From Segniliparus rugosus ATCC BAA-974 (GTDB taxonomy: Bacteria > Actinomycetota > Actinomycetes > Mycobacteriales > Mycobacteriaceae), in contig NZ_KI391954.1 in NCBI RefSeq assembly GCF_000185725.2, positions 1,212,185 through 1,276,184 on the forward strand: a DNA stretch of 64,000 nt, in the 5' to 3' direction. Position 1 is the stretch's first letter. Every line of letters begins with the position of its first letter. Made by a program: the position numbers and the translations under genes. Shown in pieces: positions 8,386 through 18,878 of this stretch. A model generated the notes under the pieces. That model did not search any database. It was not told the DNA's origin and saw only the letters and a list, made by a program, of their open reading frames with translations.

Positions 8386-8433
8386 CCGAAGCCCACCAAC
8401 AACAGACGCGCATCAGCACAACAAGGAGAGAAC

Positions 8434-8628
8434 ATGCCTAAGAACAAAACCCACTCGGGGGCTTCGAAGCGGATCAAGGTGACTGGTTCGGGCAAGCTGC
8501 GCCGCCAGAAATGCGGCAAGCGCCACAACCTCGAGGTCAAGCCGACGAACCTGACCCGCCGCCTCGACGGCACCGCCGCTGTGGCCCGTCCCGACGTCAA
8601 GCGGATCAAGGCGTTGCTCGGCCTCTGA
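8434..8628 (+). CDS. rpmI: 50S ribosomal protein L35
   Basis: A 64-residue basic protein, full length for bL35: [20 protein letters not shown] at the N-terminus, the [16 protein letters not shown] core and the C-terminal [11 protein letters not shown]. It lies 48 nt downstream of infC and 60 nt upstream of rplT, the classical IF3-L35-L20 order. AAGGAGAG stands at good spacing before the ATG. bL35 sits in the large subunit near the exit-site region. Confidence 0.98.
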   Translation: MPKNKTHSGASKRIKVTGSGKLRRQKCGKRHNLEVKPTNLTRRLDGTAAVARPDVKRIKALLGL

Positions 8629-8688
8629 GGCCGGCTCGTCGCCCCAGCTTCCCGACCCCATTTACTTCTCGAAGAATAGGAACGACTC

Positions 8689-9069
8689 ATGGCACGTGTG
8701 AAACGCGCAGTCAACGCGCACAAGAAGCGCCGCACAATCCTCGACGCGTCGAAGGGCTACCGGGGCCAGCGGTCCCGCATGTACCGCAAGGCGAAGGAGC
8801 AGCAGCTGCGCTCGCTGGTCTACGCCTTCCGCGACCGTCGCGCCCGCAAAGGCGAGTTCCGCCAGCTGTGGATCACCCGCATCAACGCGGCGGCACGGGC
8901 GAACGGCCTGACCTACAACCGCTTCATCCAGGGCCTCGCGCTCGCGGGCATCGAGGTGGACCGCAAGATCCTCGCCGAGCTCGCGGTGAACGAGCCCCAG
9001 GTCTTCGCCCAGCTCGTCGAGGCTGCGCGGGAAGCCGTGGCCGACCAGCTGGTCGGGGCCAAGAGCTAG
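8689..9069 (+). CDS. rplT: 50S ribosomal protein L20
   Basis: A 126-residue bL20, which binds 23S rRNA early in large-subunit assembly. The sequence starts [20 protein letters not shown], contains [17 protein letters not shown] and ends with the folded domain [20 protein letters not shown] and [12 protein letters not shown]. In several bacteria L20 represses its own operon by binding the mRNA leader; the leader hairpin upstream of infC would be the place to look. It is the last ribosomal gene of the operon; tsnR follows after 84 nt. Confidence 0.98.
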   Translation: MARVKRAVNAHKKRRTILDASKGYRGQRSRMYRKAKEQQLRSLVYAFRDRRARKGEFRQLWITRINAAARANGLTYNRFIQGLALAGIEVDRKILAELAVNEPQVFAQLVEAAREAVADQLVGAKS

Positions 9070-9153
9070 CCCGTCGGCATTGAGGCAAAGCACGGTCTGA
9101 TTCTGTCCGAACCGCACAGCGAACGCGGCCTCCTCACCGTCTCATCCAGACGC

Positions 9154-11044
<1,891 letters not shown>

Positions 11045-11048
11045 AGGT

Positions 11049-13556
11049 ATGAAGGCTCCGTACTCGTGGCTTGTGAAAGCCTTGTCCGAGGACAACCCGG
11101 GATTCTCGACGAGCCCGAAGAAACTCTCCGAGACGCTGGTTCGGCTCGGCTTCGAGGTGGAGGACCTCAGTGAGCCCAAGCTGGTCGGGCCGGTCGTCGT
11201 CGGCAGGGTGCTCGATATTGAAGAGCTGACCGGGTTCAAAAAGCCGATCCGGTTCTGCCAGGTCGATGTCGGCGCAGCGTTCGCGGGGGAGGGGGGAGCC
11301 CCGCGCGGGATCGTCTGCGGGGCGACGAACTTCGCGCCGGGCGACCTCGTCGTGGCCGCTTTGCCGGGCGCGGTGCTGCCCGGCGATTTCGCCATCGCGT
11401 CGCGCAAGACGTACGGGCGGGTCTCGGACGGGATGATCTGTTCGGTCGCCGAACTCGGCTTCGGCGGCGACCACTCGGGCATTTTGGTGCTGCCGGAAGG
11501 CACCGCCGAGCCGGGGGCCGACGCGGTCCTGGCCCTCGGCCTCGCCGACCCCGTCTTCGACCTCGACGTCACGCCGGACCGGGGCTACGCGCTCTCGGTC
11601 CGGGGCCTGGCGCGCGAACTCGCGATCGGGCTCGGAGCCCAGCACACGGACCTCGCGCTCCGCGTCGCCCAGCCTTCGAGCGTCCCTCCAGTCGGCGAGG
11701 GCTGGCCGATCGCCGTGGCTCCGGGCACCCCGCTCGCGGGCTACAGCGTCCTGGAGGTGCGCGGGATCGACCCCGCCGCGCCGTCGCCGTGGTGGATCAG
11801 GGCGCTGCTCGCCAAAACGGGGATCCGCTCGCTCGGCCTGGTCGTGGACGTGACGAATCTCGTGATGGTCGAGCTGGGCCAGCCGCTGCACGCGTTCGAC
11901 GCGGACAAGCTCTCCGGCCCGGTCCAGGTGCGCGAGGCGCGGGAGGGCGAGACGATCACGACCCTGGACGGCTCCTTGCGGACCCTGGACGCGAAAGACG
12001 TGGTCATCGCGGACGACTCCGGGCCGGTGGCGCTCGCTGGCGTGATGGGCGGGGAGAGCACCGAAGTGAGCTCCGCGACCACGCGCGTCCTTTTGGAGGC
12101 GGCGAGCTTCGACCCGAGCCGCACGACCCACACCTCTCGGCGGCTGGGCTTGGTGAGCGAGGCTTCGCGGCGGTTCGAGCGGGGCGTCGACCCGTTGGTG
12201 GCCCCGGTCGCCCTCGCCCGCGCCGCGCAGCTGATCGTCTCCATCGCGGGCGGCGAAGTGGCCCCGGTCCGCAGCGAAGTGCTGCGCAAGCACGAGCCGA
12301 GGCCGATCATCATGCCGACGGACCTGCCGGACCGCACGGCGGGCCTCACGTACCCGCCGGGGACGACGTATCGCAGGCTGGTGCAGCTCGGCTGCACGGT
12401 GTGGGGGGAGCGCGAGCTGGTGGTCTTCCCGCCGAGCTGGCGTTCGGACCTTAAGCAGAAGGCAGACCTGGTCGAAGAGGTGCTCCGGTTGGAAGGCATC
12501 GACCGGATCCCCTCGATCCTGCCGAAGGCGACCGCGGGCAAGGGGCTCCTTCCGTCGCAGCGGCTGCGACGGAAGGTCGGCTCCGCCCTCGCGGAGGAGG
12601 GGTTCCTCCAGGTGCCGGTGAGCCCGTTCTTCTCCAGCGCGGTCTTCGACGACTGGAATTTGTCCGAGAAAGCCGGGCGGCGGCGCACGGTGCGCCTGGC
12701 GAACCCGCAGGACTCCGCGAAGCCAGAACTCGCGACGACCCTGATGCCGGGGCTCTTGGACGTGATGGCGCGCAACCTCTCCAGGGGCATGACGGACCTC
12801 GCCGTCTTCAGCATCGCGCAGGTGGTGGGCACGGCGCTCAAGCCGGCGGCGATCCCGCCGATCCGGACCGACCGCCCGCCGTCGGTGACCGAGCTGCGGG
12901 CCTTGTCCGAACGCGTCCCGGTGCAGCCGGTCCACCTCGCGGTGGCGCTGTGCGGCAACCGCATCCCGCCCGGCCCCTGGGGCAAAGGCCGGGCCGTGGA
13001 GCCGTCGGACATCTTCATGGTCGGCGACATCCTGGCCCGCGCGGCCAGGGTGAAACTGACCAGGAAGACCGCCCACCACGTGCCGTGGCATCCGGGCCGG
13101 TGCGCGTACCTGCAAGCCGGGCCGTGGACGGTGGGCATCGCCGGCGAGCTGCACCCGGCGGTCCTGGAGAAAGCCGGCCTGCCGCCGGGGACGTGCGTGC
13201 TGGAGCTGAACCTCAGCGCCCTCGGCTCGGAGGGGTTCGAGGAGCAGCGCAAGCCGATCCCGCCGATCTCCACGTATCCGCCGGTGCGTCAGGACATCGC
13301 GGTGACGGTCGCCAAGGGCGTGCCCGCGTCGAGCGTGGAGCGCGCGCTGCGCGACGGCGCGGGAGACCTGTTGGAGGGCATCCGGCTCTTCGACGTGTAC
13401 TCCGGGCCGCAGGTAGGCGAGGGCAGAAAGTCGCTGGCTTACGCGTTGACGTTCCGCGCTGCGGACCGGACTTTGACGGAGGACGATGCGAGCGAGGCTC
13501 GCGCGTCGGCGTTGGCGGAGGCTGCGAAGCGTTGCGGGGCGGAGCTTCGGGCGTAG
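11049..13556 (+). CDS. pheT: phenylalanyl-tRNA synthetase beta subunit
   Basis: The 835-residue beta subunit. Domains in order: EMAP/OB-fold tRNA-binding region (about 40-150, FCQVDVGA and IVCGATNFAPGDLV), B3/B4 editing domain (about 210-390, including VVDVTNLVMVELGQPLHAFDADKL), B5 (about 400-475), the catalytic-like domain (SDLKQKADLVEEVLRLEGID onward) and the C-terminal FDX-ACB anticodon-binding domain (PPISTYPPVRQDIAVTV onward). Length is normal. A long open frame on the opposite strand is a GC-content shadow. It is the last gene of the pheST unit; the next gene is convergent. Confidence 0.97.
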   Translation: MKAPYSWLVKALSEDNPGFSTSPKKLSETLVRLGFEVEDLSEPKLVGPVVVGRVLDIEELTGFKKPIRFCQVDVGAAFAGEGGAPRGIVCGATNFAPGDLVVAALPGAVLPGDFAIASRKTYGRVSDGMICSVAELGFGGDHSGILVLPEGTAEPGADAVLALGLADPVFDLDVTPDRGYALSVRGLARELAIGLGAQHTDLALRVAQPSSVPPVGEGWPIAVAPGTPLAGYSVLEVRGIDPAAPSPWWIRALLAKTGIRSLGLVVDVTNLVMVELGQPLHAFDADKLSGPVQVREAREGETITTLDGSLRTLDAKDVVIADDSGPVALAGVMGGESTEVSSATTRVLLEAASFDPSRTTHTSRRLGLVSEASRRFERGVDPLVAPVALARAAQLIVSIAGGEVAPVRSEVLRKHEPRPIIMPTDLPDRTAGLTYPPGTTYRRLVQLGCTVWGERELVVFPPSWRSDLKQKADLVEEVLRLEGIDRIPSILPKATAGKGLLPSQRLRRKVGSALAEEGFLQVPVSPFFSSAVFDDWNLSEKAGRRRTVRLANPQDSAKPELATTLMPGLLDVMARNLSRGMTDLAVFSIAQVVGTALKPAAIPPIRTDRPPSVTELRALSERVPVQPVHLAVALCGNRIPPGPWGKGRAVEPSDIFMVGDILARAARVKLTRKTAHHVPWHPGRCAYLQAGPWTVGIAGELHPAVLEKAGLPPGTCVLELNLSALGSEGFEEQRKPIPPISTYPPVRQDIAVTVAKGVPASSVERALRDGAGDLLEGIRLFDVYSGPQVGEGRKSLAYALTFRAADRTLTEDDASEARASALAEAAKRCGAELRA

Positions 13557-13578
13557 TTGCCGCAGGCGGGTTCGATCC

Positions 13579-14514
13579 TTACGGGATGAGGACGACTTTT
13601 CCCTTGGCGTGCCCGGTCCGCAGGTAGCGATGCGCCTCGGCGGCTTCGGCGAGCGGGTAGGTCCGGTCCACGACGACGTCGAGCTCGCCCTCGGCGGCGA
13701 GCTTGACGAGTTCGGCGCGGGCGTTGTCGCGGATCTCTACGCCGGGGTCCGCTTGGGAGCCGATGGCCTTGAAGCCCTCCGAGGCGGCTCGGGGGAACGC
13801 GGCGATGGTGACGAAGCGGCGCTTGTCCGCGAGCAGGGCGAGCGAGGCGTCCACAGCCTCGTCCGTGCCGACGCAGTCGAGCGCGGCGGTGACCGGGCCG
13901 ACCGCCTTGATTCGTTCGAGCAGGCCGGGCCCGTACTCGACGGGAACGGCCCCGCACGCGCGGAGCTGGTCGTGGCGGGGCGCGCTGGCGGTGGCGACGA
14001 CCTTCGCGCCGCGCAGCCGGGCGAGCTGTGCGGCGGCGAGGCCGACCGCGCCCGCGCCGCCGTGGACGAGGAGCGTGTCGCCCTCGCCAAGGCCGACGAC
14101 GGCGAGCGCGTGCACGGCGGTGGTCCCGGCGAGCAGCAGCCCCGAGGCTTGCTCGAAACCGAGCGAGACGGGTTTGTGCAACACGTCCTTCGCGGGGACG
14201 AGGAGCCGTTCCGCGTACCCGCCGGACACCCGGAACGCGAGCACCTCGTCCCCTTGCCGCAGGGCTCCGGTGACTCCGCGCGCCTGCGGGCCGACTGCGG
14301 AGACCACGCCCGCGACCTCGAACCCGATCCGCAACGGCAGCGCGGCGGGGTCGTCGCCGCGTGTGCCGCTGTAGATCTTCCAGTCGATGGGGTTCGTCCC
14401 CGCGGCTCGCACGTCGATCACGACTTGCCCCGGCCCGGGGTCGGGAACGGGCAGGTCGCGCAGTTCGAGGACTTCTGGGCCGCCGTACGCGGAGGCGACA
14501 ATGGAGAGGGCCAT
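13579..14514 (-). CDS. zinc-independent NADP-dependent quinone oxidoreductase (MDR family)
   Basis: A 311-residue medium-chain dehydrogenase/reductase of the quinone oxidoreductase type. The N-terminal GroES-like half has GPEVLELRDLPVPDPGPGQV and AAGTNPIDWKIYSG. The Rossmann half has the nucleotide loop LLVHGGAGAVGLAAAQLARL. The zinc ligands of alcohol dehydrogenases are missing, as is normal for this subfamily. The start at 14514 (MALSIVASAYGG) is chosen because homologues begin there; a frame extension upstream is not family-like. It diverges from gpmA. The physiological substrate is unknown. Confidence 0.85.
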   Translation of the reverse strand: MALSIVASAYGGPEVLELRDLPVPDPGPGQVVIDVRAAGTNPIDWKIYSGTRGDDPAALPLRIGFEVAGVVSAVGPQARGVTGALRQGDEVLAFRVSGGYAERLLVPAKDVLHKPVSLGFEQASGLLLAGTTAVHALAVVGLGEGDTLLVHGGAGAVGLAAAQLARLRGAKVVATASAPRHDQLRACGAVPVEYGPGLLERIKAVGPVTAALDCVGTDEAVDASLALLADKRRFVTIAAFPRAASEGFKAIGSQADPGVEIRDNARAELVKLAAEGELDVVVDRTYPLAEAAEAHRYLRTGHAKGKVVLIP

Positions 14515-14570
14515 AGTGCAGGAAACCGTCGTCTCGCCGTGTCTATTCCCCGTATGGGACAATAGGTGCC

Positions 14571-15323
14571 ATGAGCATTGGCACCCTGATCCTGTTGCGG
14601 CACGGCGAGAGCGAATGGAACGCGAAGAACCTCTTCACCGGCTGGGTGGACGTCGCGTTGTCGGAGAAAGGCGTCGGCGAGGCCAAGCGCGCGGGCAGGC
14701 TCATCGCCGAGTCGGGGCTCGCGCCGGACATCGTGCACACCTCGCTCTTGCGGCGCGCGATCAACACCGCGAACTACGCGCTGGACGAGGCTGACCTGCT
14801 GTGGATCCCTGTGGTGCGCGAGTGGCGGCTCAACGAGCGGCATTACGGCGCGCTGCAGGGCTTGAACAAGGCCGAGATCCGGGAGAAGTACGGCGAGGAG
14901 CAGTTCATGCAGTGGCGGCGCAGCTACGACACGCCGCCCCCGCCGATCGAGGCCGGCAGCGAGTTCTCCCAGGACCGCGACCCCCGCTACGGGCCCCAGG
15001 GCGGCGGTCCGCTGACCGAATGCCTTGCCGACGTGGTCGCCCGCATCGTGCCGTACTTCGAGCACGACATCGCCAACGAGCTGCGCGCAGGGCTGACGGT
15101 GCTCGTCGCCGCGCACGGCAACTCGTTGCGCGCCTTGGTCAAGCATTTGGACGAGATCTCCGACGAGGACATCGCCGGGGTCAACATCCCCACGGGCGTC
15201 CCGTTGCGCTACGACCTCGACAAGCATCTGAAGCCGATCGTCAAGGGCGGGGTGTACCTGGACCCTGCGGCCGCCGAGGCCGGCGCGGCCGCGGTCGCGG
15301 CCCAAGGCGGCACCGGGCGCTGA
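14571..15323 (+). CDS. gpmA: 2,3-bisphosphoglycerate-dependent phosphoglycerate mutase
   Basis: A 250-residue glycolytic enzyme that interconverts 3- and 2-phosphoglycerate. The catalytic histidine lies in [20 protein letters not shown], the general acid/base glutamate in [16 protein letters not shown], and the second histidine in [16 protein letters not shown]. The GVPLRYDLD segment near the C-terminus is also typical. No strong Shine-Dalgarno sequence is present; GACAAT lies 7 nt before the ATG, so leaderless translation is possible. Confidence 0.97.
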   Translation: MSIGTLILLRHGESEWNAKNLFTGWVDVALSEKGVGEAKRAGRLIAESGLAPDIVHTSLLRRAINTANYALDEADLLWIPVVREWRLNERHYGALQGLNKAEIREKYGEEQFMQWRRSYDTPPPPIEAGSEFSQDRDPRYGPQGGGPLTECLADVVARIVPYFEHDIANELRAGLTVLVAAHGNSLRALVKHLDEISDEDIAGVNIPTGVPLRYDLDKHLKPIVKGGVYLDPAAAEAGAAAVAAQGGTGR

Positions 15324-15373
15324 GGCAAGGACGAGACGGGAATATCCCGCTCCGACCGTATGTTGCACCGCGC

Positions 15374-15751
15374 ATGGCACGCGAGCCGCGTCTACCCGGT
15401 CCAGACCACCCCATCGCTATCGAGCCTTCGTCCGACCATGTGGTGGTCCGCGTCGGCGGAGTTGTGATCGCCGAAAGCGAAAAAGCGCTTGTGCTGCGCG
15501 AGGCGGCGTACCCTCCCGTCTACTACCTGCCAGCGAGCGCCGCGGACTGGTCTGCGCTGCGCGGCAGCGCGACCAACACGTACTGCCCCTACAAAGGGGA
15601 GGCTTCGCACTACGACGTGGTCACTGAGGCGGGGACGGTTCTCGACGCGGCCTGGAGCTACCCGGAGCCGTATCCTTCGGCCGCCGCCATCGCGGGCCGC
15701 CTCGCGTTCTACCCGGACCGGACGCAGATCTCCGTCGCCGCGCCCGGCTGA
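15374..15751 (+). CDS. DUF427 family protein
   Basis: A 125-residue cytosolic protein of the DUF427 fold (a beta-tent barrel). Conserved blocks are VRVGGVVIAESEKALVLREA, PPVYYLPASAADW and TYCPYKGEASHYDVV, then DAAWSYPEPYP. The family is widespread in actinobacteria and has no established reaction. The start at 15374 gives the family length. It is followed by a hairpin (15781-15800) and then the encapsulin gene, so it is probably a separate transcription unit. Confidence 0.88.
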   Translation: MAREPRLPGPDHPIAIEPSSDHVVVRVGGVVIAESEKALVLREAAYPPVYYLPASAADWSALRGSATNTYCPYKGEASHYDVVTEAGTVLDAAWSYPEPYPSAAAIAGRLAFYPDRTQISVAAPG

Positions 15752-15780
15752 CTTCCCTCGGCCCGCTCCCGCTCTTCCCC

Positions 15781-15800
15781 GCACGACCTCCGGGTCGTGC
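15781..15800 (+). terminator. hairpin after the DUF427 gene
   Basis: GCACGACC and GGTCGTGC form a perfect 8-bp stem around a TCCG loop, 29 nt after the DUF427 stop. The following bases are not a clear U-tract, so it is a weak or Rho-assisted terminator at best. Confidence 0.4.
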
Positions 15801-15822
15801 TCTGCTATGCTCGCATTCGCAT

Positions 15823-15870
15823 TAAACCGCTTTGTCAAGGATTAATGTTGGTGTGATTTTAATAGAACAT
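15823..15870 (+). promoter_or_regulatory. AT-rich promoter region of the encapsulin operon
   Basis: This short island is far more AT-rich than its surroundings. TTGTCA at 15832-15837 is a possible -35; the best -10 candidates (GATTTT at 15855, TTTAAT at 15858) are weak. In cyanobacteria and other hosts this encapsulin type responds to sulfur starvation, but no recognisable operator is visible here. Confidence 0.35.
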
Positions 15871-15922
15871 GCGATCCATCTCGAATGACGGGGGCATGCG
15901 AATCCGAGCAAAGGAGCAGGTC

Positions 15923-16852
15923 GTGACCAACCCGCACGCAGTGTCGCTGAGCGACGACGCCGCACGTGTCCTCGCGAACGCGACAAAGACCGTCCCTCAA
16001 CAGCTGAGCATCACGCCGAGGTGGCTGGTGCGGCTGATGTCCTGGGTCCCGGTCGAGGCTGGCATCTACCGGGTCAACAAGGTCGCGAACCCCGAGACGG
16101 TCGCGGTCCAATGCGACAACCACGACGAGTCGCCGTTGCCGCACACCTTCGTCGACTACGAGACCGAGCCGAGGGAGTACCGCCTCAAAGCGGTGCAGAC
16201 CATCCTCGATGTCCACACCCGCATCTCCGACCTGTACTCCAGCCCGCACGACCAGATCACTCAGCAGCTGCGGCTGACGATCGAGGCGATCAAGGAGCAC
16301 CAAGAGGGCGAGCTGATCAACAGCCCCGAGTACGGCCTCCTCTCCAGCGTCGCGCCGGGGCAGCGGATCTCCACGCTCGCGGGCCCGCCCACGCCGGACG
16401 ACCTCGACAACCTCATCGGCAAGGTGTGGAAAGAGCCGGGCTTCTTCTTGACCAGCCCGCAGGGCATCGCCGCCTTCGGCAGGGAATGCACCCGGCGCGG
16501 CGTGCCGCCCGCAACCGTGAGCCTGTTCGGCTCCCAGTTCATCACCTGGCGCGGCATCCCGATCATCCCGTCGGACAAGGTTCCGGTCGTGGACGGGAAG
16601 ACGAAGTTCTTGCTCCTTCGCACCGGCGAGGCGCGGCAGGGCGTCGTCGGCCTCTTCCAGCCGGGCCTGACCGGCGAGCAGGGCATGGGCTTGTCGGTCC
16701 GGTTCATGGGGATCGACCGCAGCGCTATCGCCTCGTACCTGGTGTCCCTGTACTGCTCGCTCGCGGTGCTGACTGATGACGCGCTCGCAGTGCTCGACGA
16801 TGTGGAGGTCGGAAAGTTCCATGACTACGCTCCCAAGTACATCAAGCGCTGA
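15923..16852 (+). CDS. family 2A encapsulin shell protein (SrpI / MMP-I type)
   Basis: A 309-residue shell protein with the HK97 fold that assembles into a protein nanocompartment. It matches the SrpI/major membrane protein I group: VSLSDDAARVLANATKTVPQ, SITPRWLVRLMSWVPVEAGI, then YRVNKVA, EYGLLSSVAPGQRI, LFGSQFITWRGIPIIPSDK and TKFLLLRTGEARQGVVGLF. It has no cyclic-nucleotide-binding insertion, which separates family 2A from 2B. The GTG start at 15923 is chosen because AAGGAG precedes it by 6 nt and the family N-terminus starts there. The cargo gene begins inside its 3' end. Other genes sometimes linked to this system (serine acetyltransferase, rhodanese) are absent. Confidence 0.92.
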   Translation: MTNPHAVSLSDDAARVLANATKTVPQQLSITPRWLVRLMSWVPVEAGIYRVNKVANPETVAVQCDNHDESPLPHTFVDYETEPREYRLKAVQTILDVHTRISDLYSSPHDQITQQLRLTIEAIKEHQEGELINSPEYGLLSSVAPGQRISTLAGPPTPDDLDNLIGKVWKEPGFFLTSPQGIAAFGRECTRRGVPPATVSLFGSQFITWRGIPIIPSDKVPVVDGKTKFLLLRTGEARQGVVGLFQPGLTGEQGMGLSVRFMGIDRSAIASYLVSLYCSLAVLTDDALAVLDDVEVGKFHDYAPKYIKR

Positions 16853-18737
16853 CGGCGGCCAAGGGGTCGGCTGGGAGTCCGGCAGGATCGATGACAACGC
16901 TGTCGGTCGCAACGCATCAAGCGCCGATGTCGGCCAAGGGGTCGGCTGGTTGCCGGACGAAGCGACGTTGAACCGGCTGGCGGCGGAGTTCTTCACCGCC
17001 CTGCCGGGGGCGACTTCGGCGACGCCGCCGAGCCCGACGAGTTCGGCCACGCCACCCGGCGTCGCCTCGGTTCCCGGCGGGCTCGACCTCACGGCGACGC
17101 CGAGCGTCCCGGTGGCGCCGGCCACCGCTCCGCCAGGCGCGCCCGGCTTCTCCGCCGGAAGCGTCGGCGGGTTCTCGCCGGACCTGCCGGATTCGGTGCT
17201 GAGCGCGCTGGGGCTGGCCCCCGCTGCTCCCTCGGCCCCGGCTGTGCCGGCCACCCCGCCAGCGCAGACCTTGCCCGTGTCCTACGGTCCGGTTTCAGCC
17301 CCAGCCGCCTCGGTTCCGGAGTTCTACTTCCTCGAAGAGGCCTCCCGGACGCGGCCGCCCTCGGCGGCTGTGCCTCCTGCCGTGCCCACCGCTCCGAGCT
17401 TCGTCGACCTCGCCCCGTATTTGGGGGAGCCTGCGGCAGAGGAGGGGCTTCCCGCCTTCGGCGGCGCGCCTTTGGCCTCCGGAGCTGGACATCCGGTCTC
17501 CGGCAGCGCGCCTGGGTTCGACATCCGGGGCGTCCGCGCGGACTTCCCGATCCTCGCCGAGCGAATCAACGGGCACCCGCTGATCTGGTTCGACAACGCG
17601 GCGACCACGCAGAAGCCGCAGGCGGTGATCGACCGGCTTGCGTACTACTACGCGCACGAGAACTCGAACATCCACCGCAGCGCGCACACGCTCGCGGCTC
17701 GGTCCACCGACGCCTACGAGAAGGCGCGCAGGATCGTGGCTCGGTTCATCGGCGCGGGCTCGACCGAGGAGATTGTCTTCGCGAGGGGCACCACGGAGGC
17801 GATCAACCTGGTCGCCTCCTCGTGGGGCCGCAAGAATCTGCGCGAGGGCGACGAGATCATCGTCTCGAACCTGGAGCACCACGCGAACATCGTCCCGTGG
17901 CAGCTCGTCGCGCAGCAGACCGGCGCGGTGATCAAAGTGATCCCGGTGGACGAGCGGGGCGAGCTGCTGCTCGGCGAGTACCAGAACCTGCTCTCCGACC
18001 GCACCAAGCTCGTCTCTGTGACCCATGTGTCCAACGCGCTCGGCACGGTGACCCCGATCCAGGCCATCGTCGAAGCCGGGCATCGGGCTGGCGCGAAGGT
18101 CCTCATCGACGGCGCGCAGTCGGTCGCGCACGCCCCGGTGGACGTCGCCGCGCTCGGCGCCGACTTCTTCGTCTTCTCCGGGCACAAGATCTACGGTCCG
18201 ACCGGGATCGGCGTGCTGTACGGCAAGCGCGAAGTCCTCGAGGACATGCCGCCGTACCAGGGCGGCGGCAACATGATCGCCGACGTGACGTTCGAGCGCA
18301 GCGTCTTCCAGCCCCCGCCGGGCAGGTTCGAGGCCGGGACGGGCAACATCGCCGACGCGGTCGGCCTCGGCGAGGCGCTGGAATATGTGGAGCGGATCGG
18401 CCTGCCCGCCATCGCGGCGTACGAGCACCAGCTGCTGGAGCACGCCACCGAGGGCATGTCGCAGATCCCCGGCTTGAGGATCTTCGGCCACGCTCGGGAA
18501 AAAGCGAGCGTGCTCTCGTTCACCCTCGCGGGCTACGAGCCGATCCAGGTCGGCCAGGCGCTCAACGAGCTCGGCATCGCGGTGCGCGCCGGGCACCATT
18601 GCGCGCAGCCGATCCTGCGCCGCTACGGCCAGGAGACGACGGTCCGGGCTTCGCTCGCCTTCTACAACACGATTGACGAGGTTGATTTCTTCGTCGCGGC
18701 GTTGCGCAAGTTGGCAGCGGACTCGGGAACTCGGTAG
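16821..18737 (+). CDS. encapsulin cargo: cysteine desulfurase with disordered targeting domain
   Basis: A 638-residue SufS-like enzyme that takes sulfur from cysteine and holds it as a persulfide inside the encapsulin. Residues 1 to about 232 are Ala/Pro/Ser/Thr-rich and disordered, with short motifs LNRLAAEFFTALPG and EFYFLEEASR that recur in family 2A cargo and probably mediate loading. The catalytic part begins at DIRGVRADFPIL; the PLP lysine is in FVFSGHKIYGPTG (about K455) and the persulfide cysteine in RAGHHCAQPILRR (about C594). The ATG at 16821 lies inside the shell gene (32-bp overlap); GGAGG is 12 nt upstream, so the exact start is uncertain. An internal 75-nt-period repeat duplicates SAD-x-GQGVGW. 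Confidence 0.9.
   Translation: MTTLPSTSSADGGQGVGWESGRIDDNAVGRNASSADVGQGVGWLPDEATLNRLAAEFFTALPGATSATPPSPTSSATPPGVASVPGGLDLTATPSVPVAPATAPPGAPGFSAGSVGGFSPDLPDSVLSALGLAPAAPSAPAVPATPPAQTLPVSYGPVSAPAASVPEFYFLEEASRTRPPSAAVPPAVPTAPSFVDLAPYLGEPAAEEGLPAFGGAPLASGAGHPVSGSAPGFDIRGVRADFPILAERINGHPLIWFDNAATTQKPQAVIDRLAYYYAHENSNIHRSAHTLAARSTDAYEKARRIVARFIGAGSTEEIVFARGTTEAINLVASSWGRKNLREGDEIIVSNLEHHANIVPWQLVAQQTGAVIKVIPVDERGELLLGEYQNLLSDRTKLVSVTHVSNALGTVTPIQAIVEAGHRAGAKVLIDGAQSVAHAPVDVAALGADFFVFSGHKIYGPTGIGVLYGKREVLEDMPPYQGGGNMIADVTFERSVFQPPPGRFEAGTGNIADAVGLGEALEYVERIGLPAIAAYEHQLLEHATEGMSQIPGLRIFGHAREKASVLSFTLAGYEPIQVGQALNELGIAVRAGHHCAQPILRRYGQETTVRASLAFYNTIDEVDFFVAALRKLAADSGTR
16841..16949 (+). repeat. partial direct duplication across the encapsulin/cargo junction
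   Basis: The 34 nt at 16841-16874 recur at 16916-16949 with three mismatches. The first copy spans the encapsulin stop codon and the start of the cargo reading frame; the second is 75 nt (25 codons) downstream and in frame in the cargo gene, giving two SAD-x-GQGVGW segments. Confidence 0.85.
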
Positions 18738-18825
18738 CGGCGAAGAGCCTCCGTGGCGAACGGGGAAGCGCTGTTTCGTCGCGGCGTTGCGCAAGTTGGC
18801 GGCGGACTCGGGAGCCCGGTAGCGG
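18690..18825 (+). repeat. duplicated 3' end of the cysteine desulfurase gene
   Basis: The 51 nt at 18690-18740 (last codons and stop of the cargo gene) recur at 18775-18825 with three mismatches. The second copy lies wholly downstream of the stop and is not in a gene. Confidence 0.9.
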
Positions 18826-18838
18826 AAACAAGAACGAA

Positions 18839-18871
18839 CGGAGTCCCGCTCACCCGGTGAGCGGGACTCCG
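18839..18871. terminator. bidirectional intrinsic terminator
   Basis: CGGAGTCCCGCTCAC (18839-18853) pairs perfectly with GTGAGCGGGACTCCG (18857-18871), a 15-bp stem with a CCG loop. On the plus strand CTTGTTTCT follows; on the minus strand TTCGTTCTTGTTT follows. It sits between the convergent cargo and esterase genes and can end both transcripts. Confidence 0.88.
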
Positions 18872-18878
18872 CTTGTTT

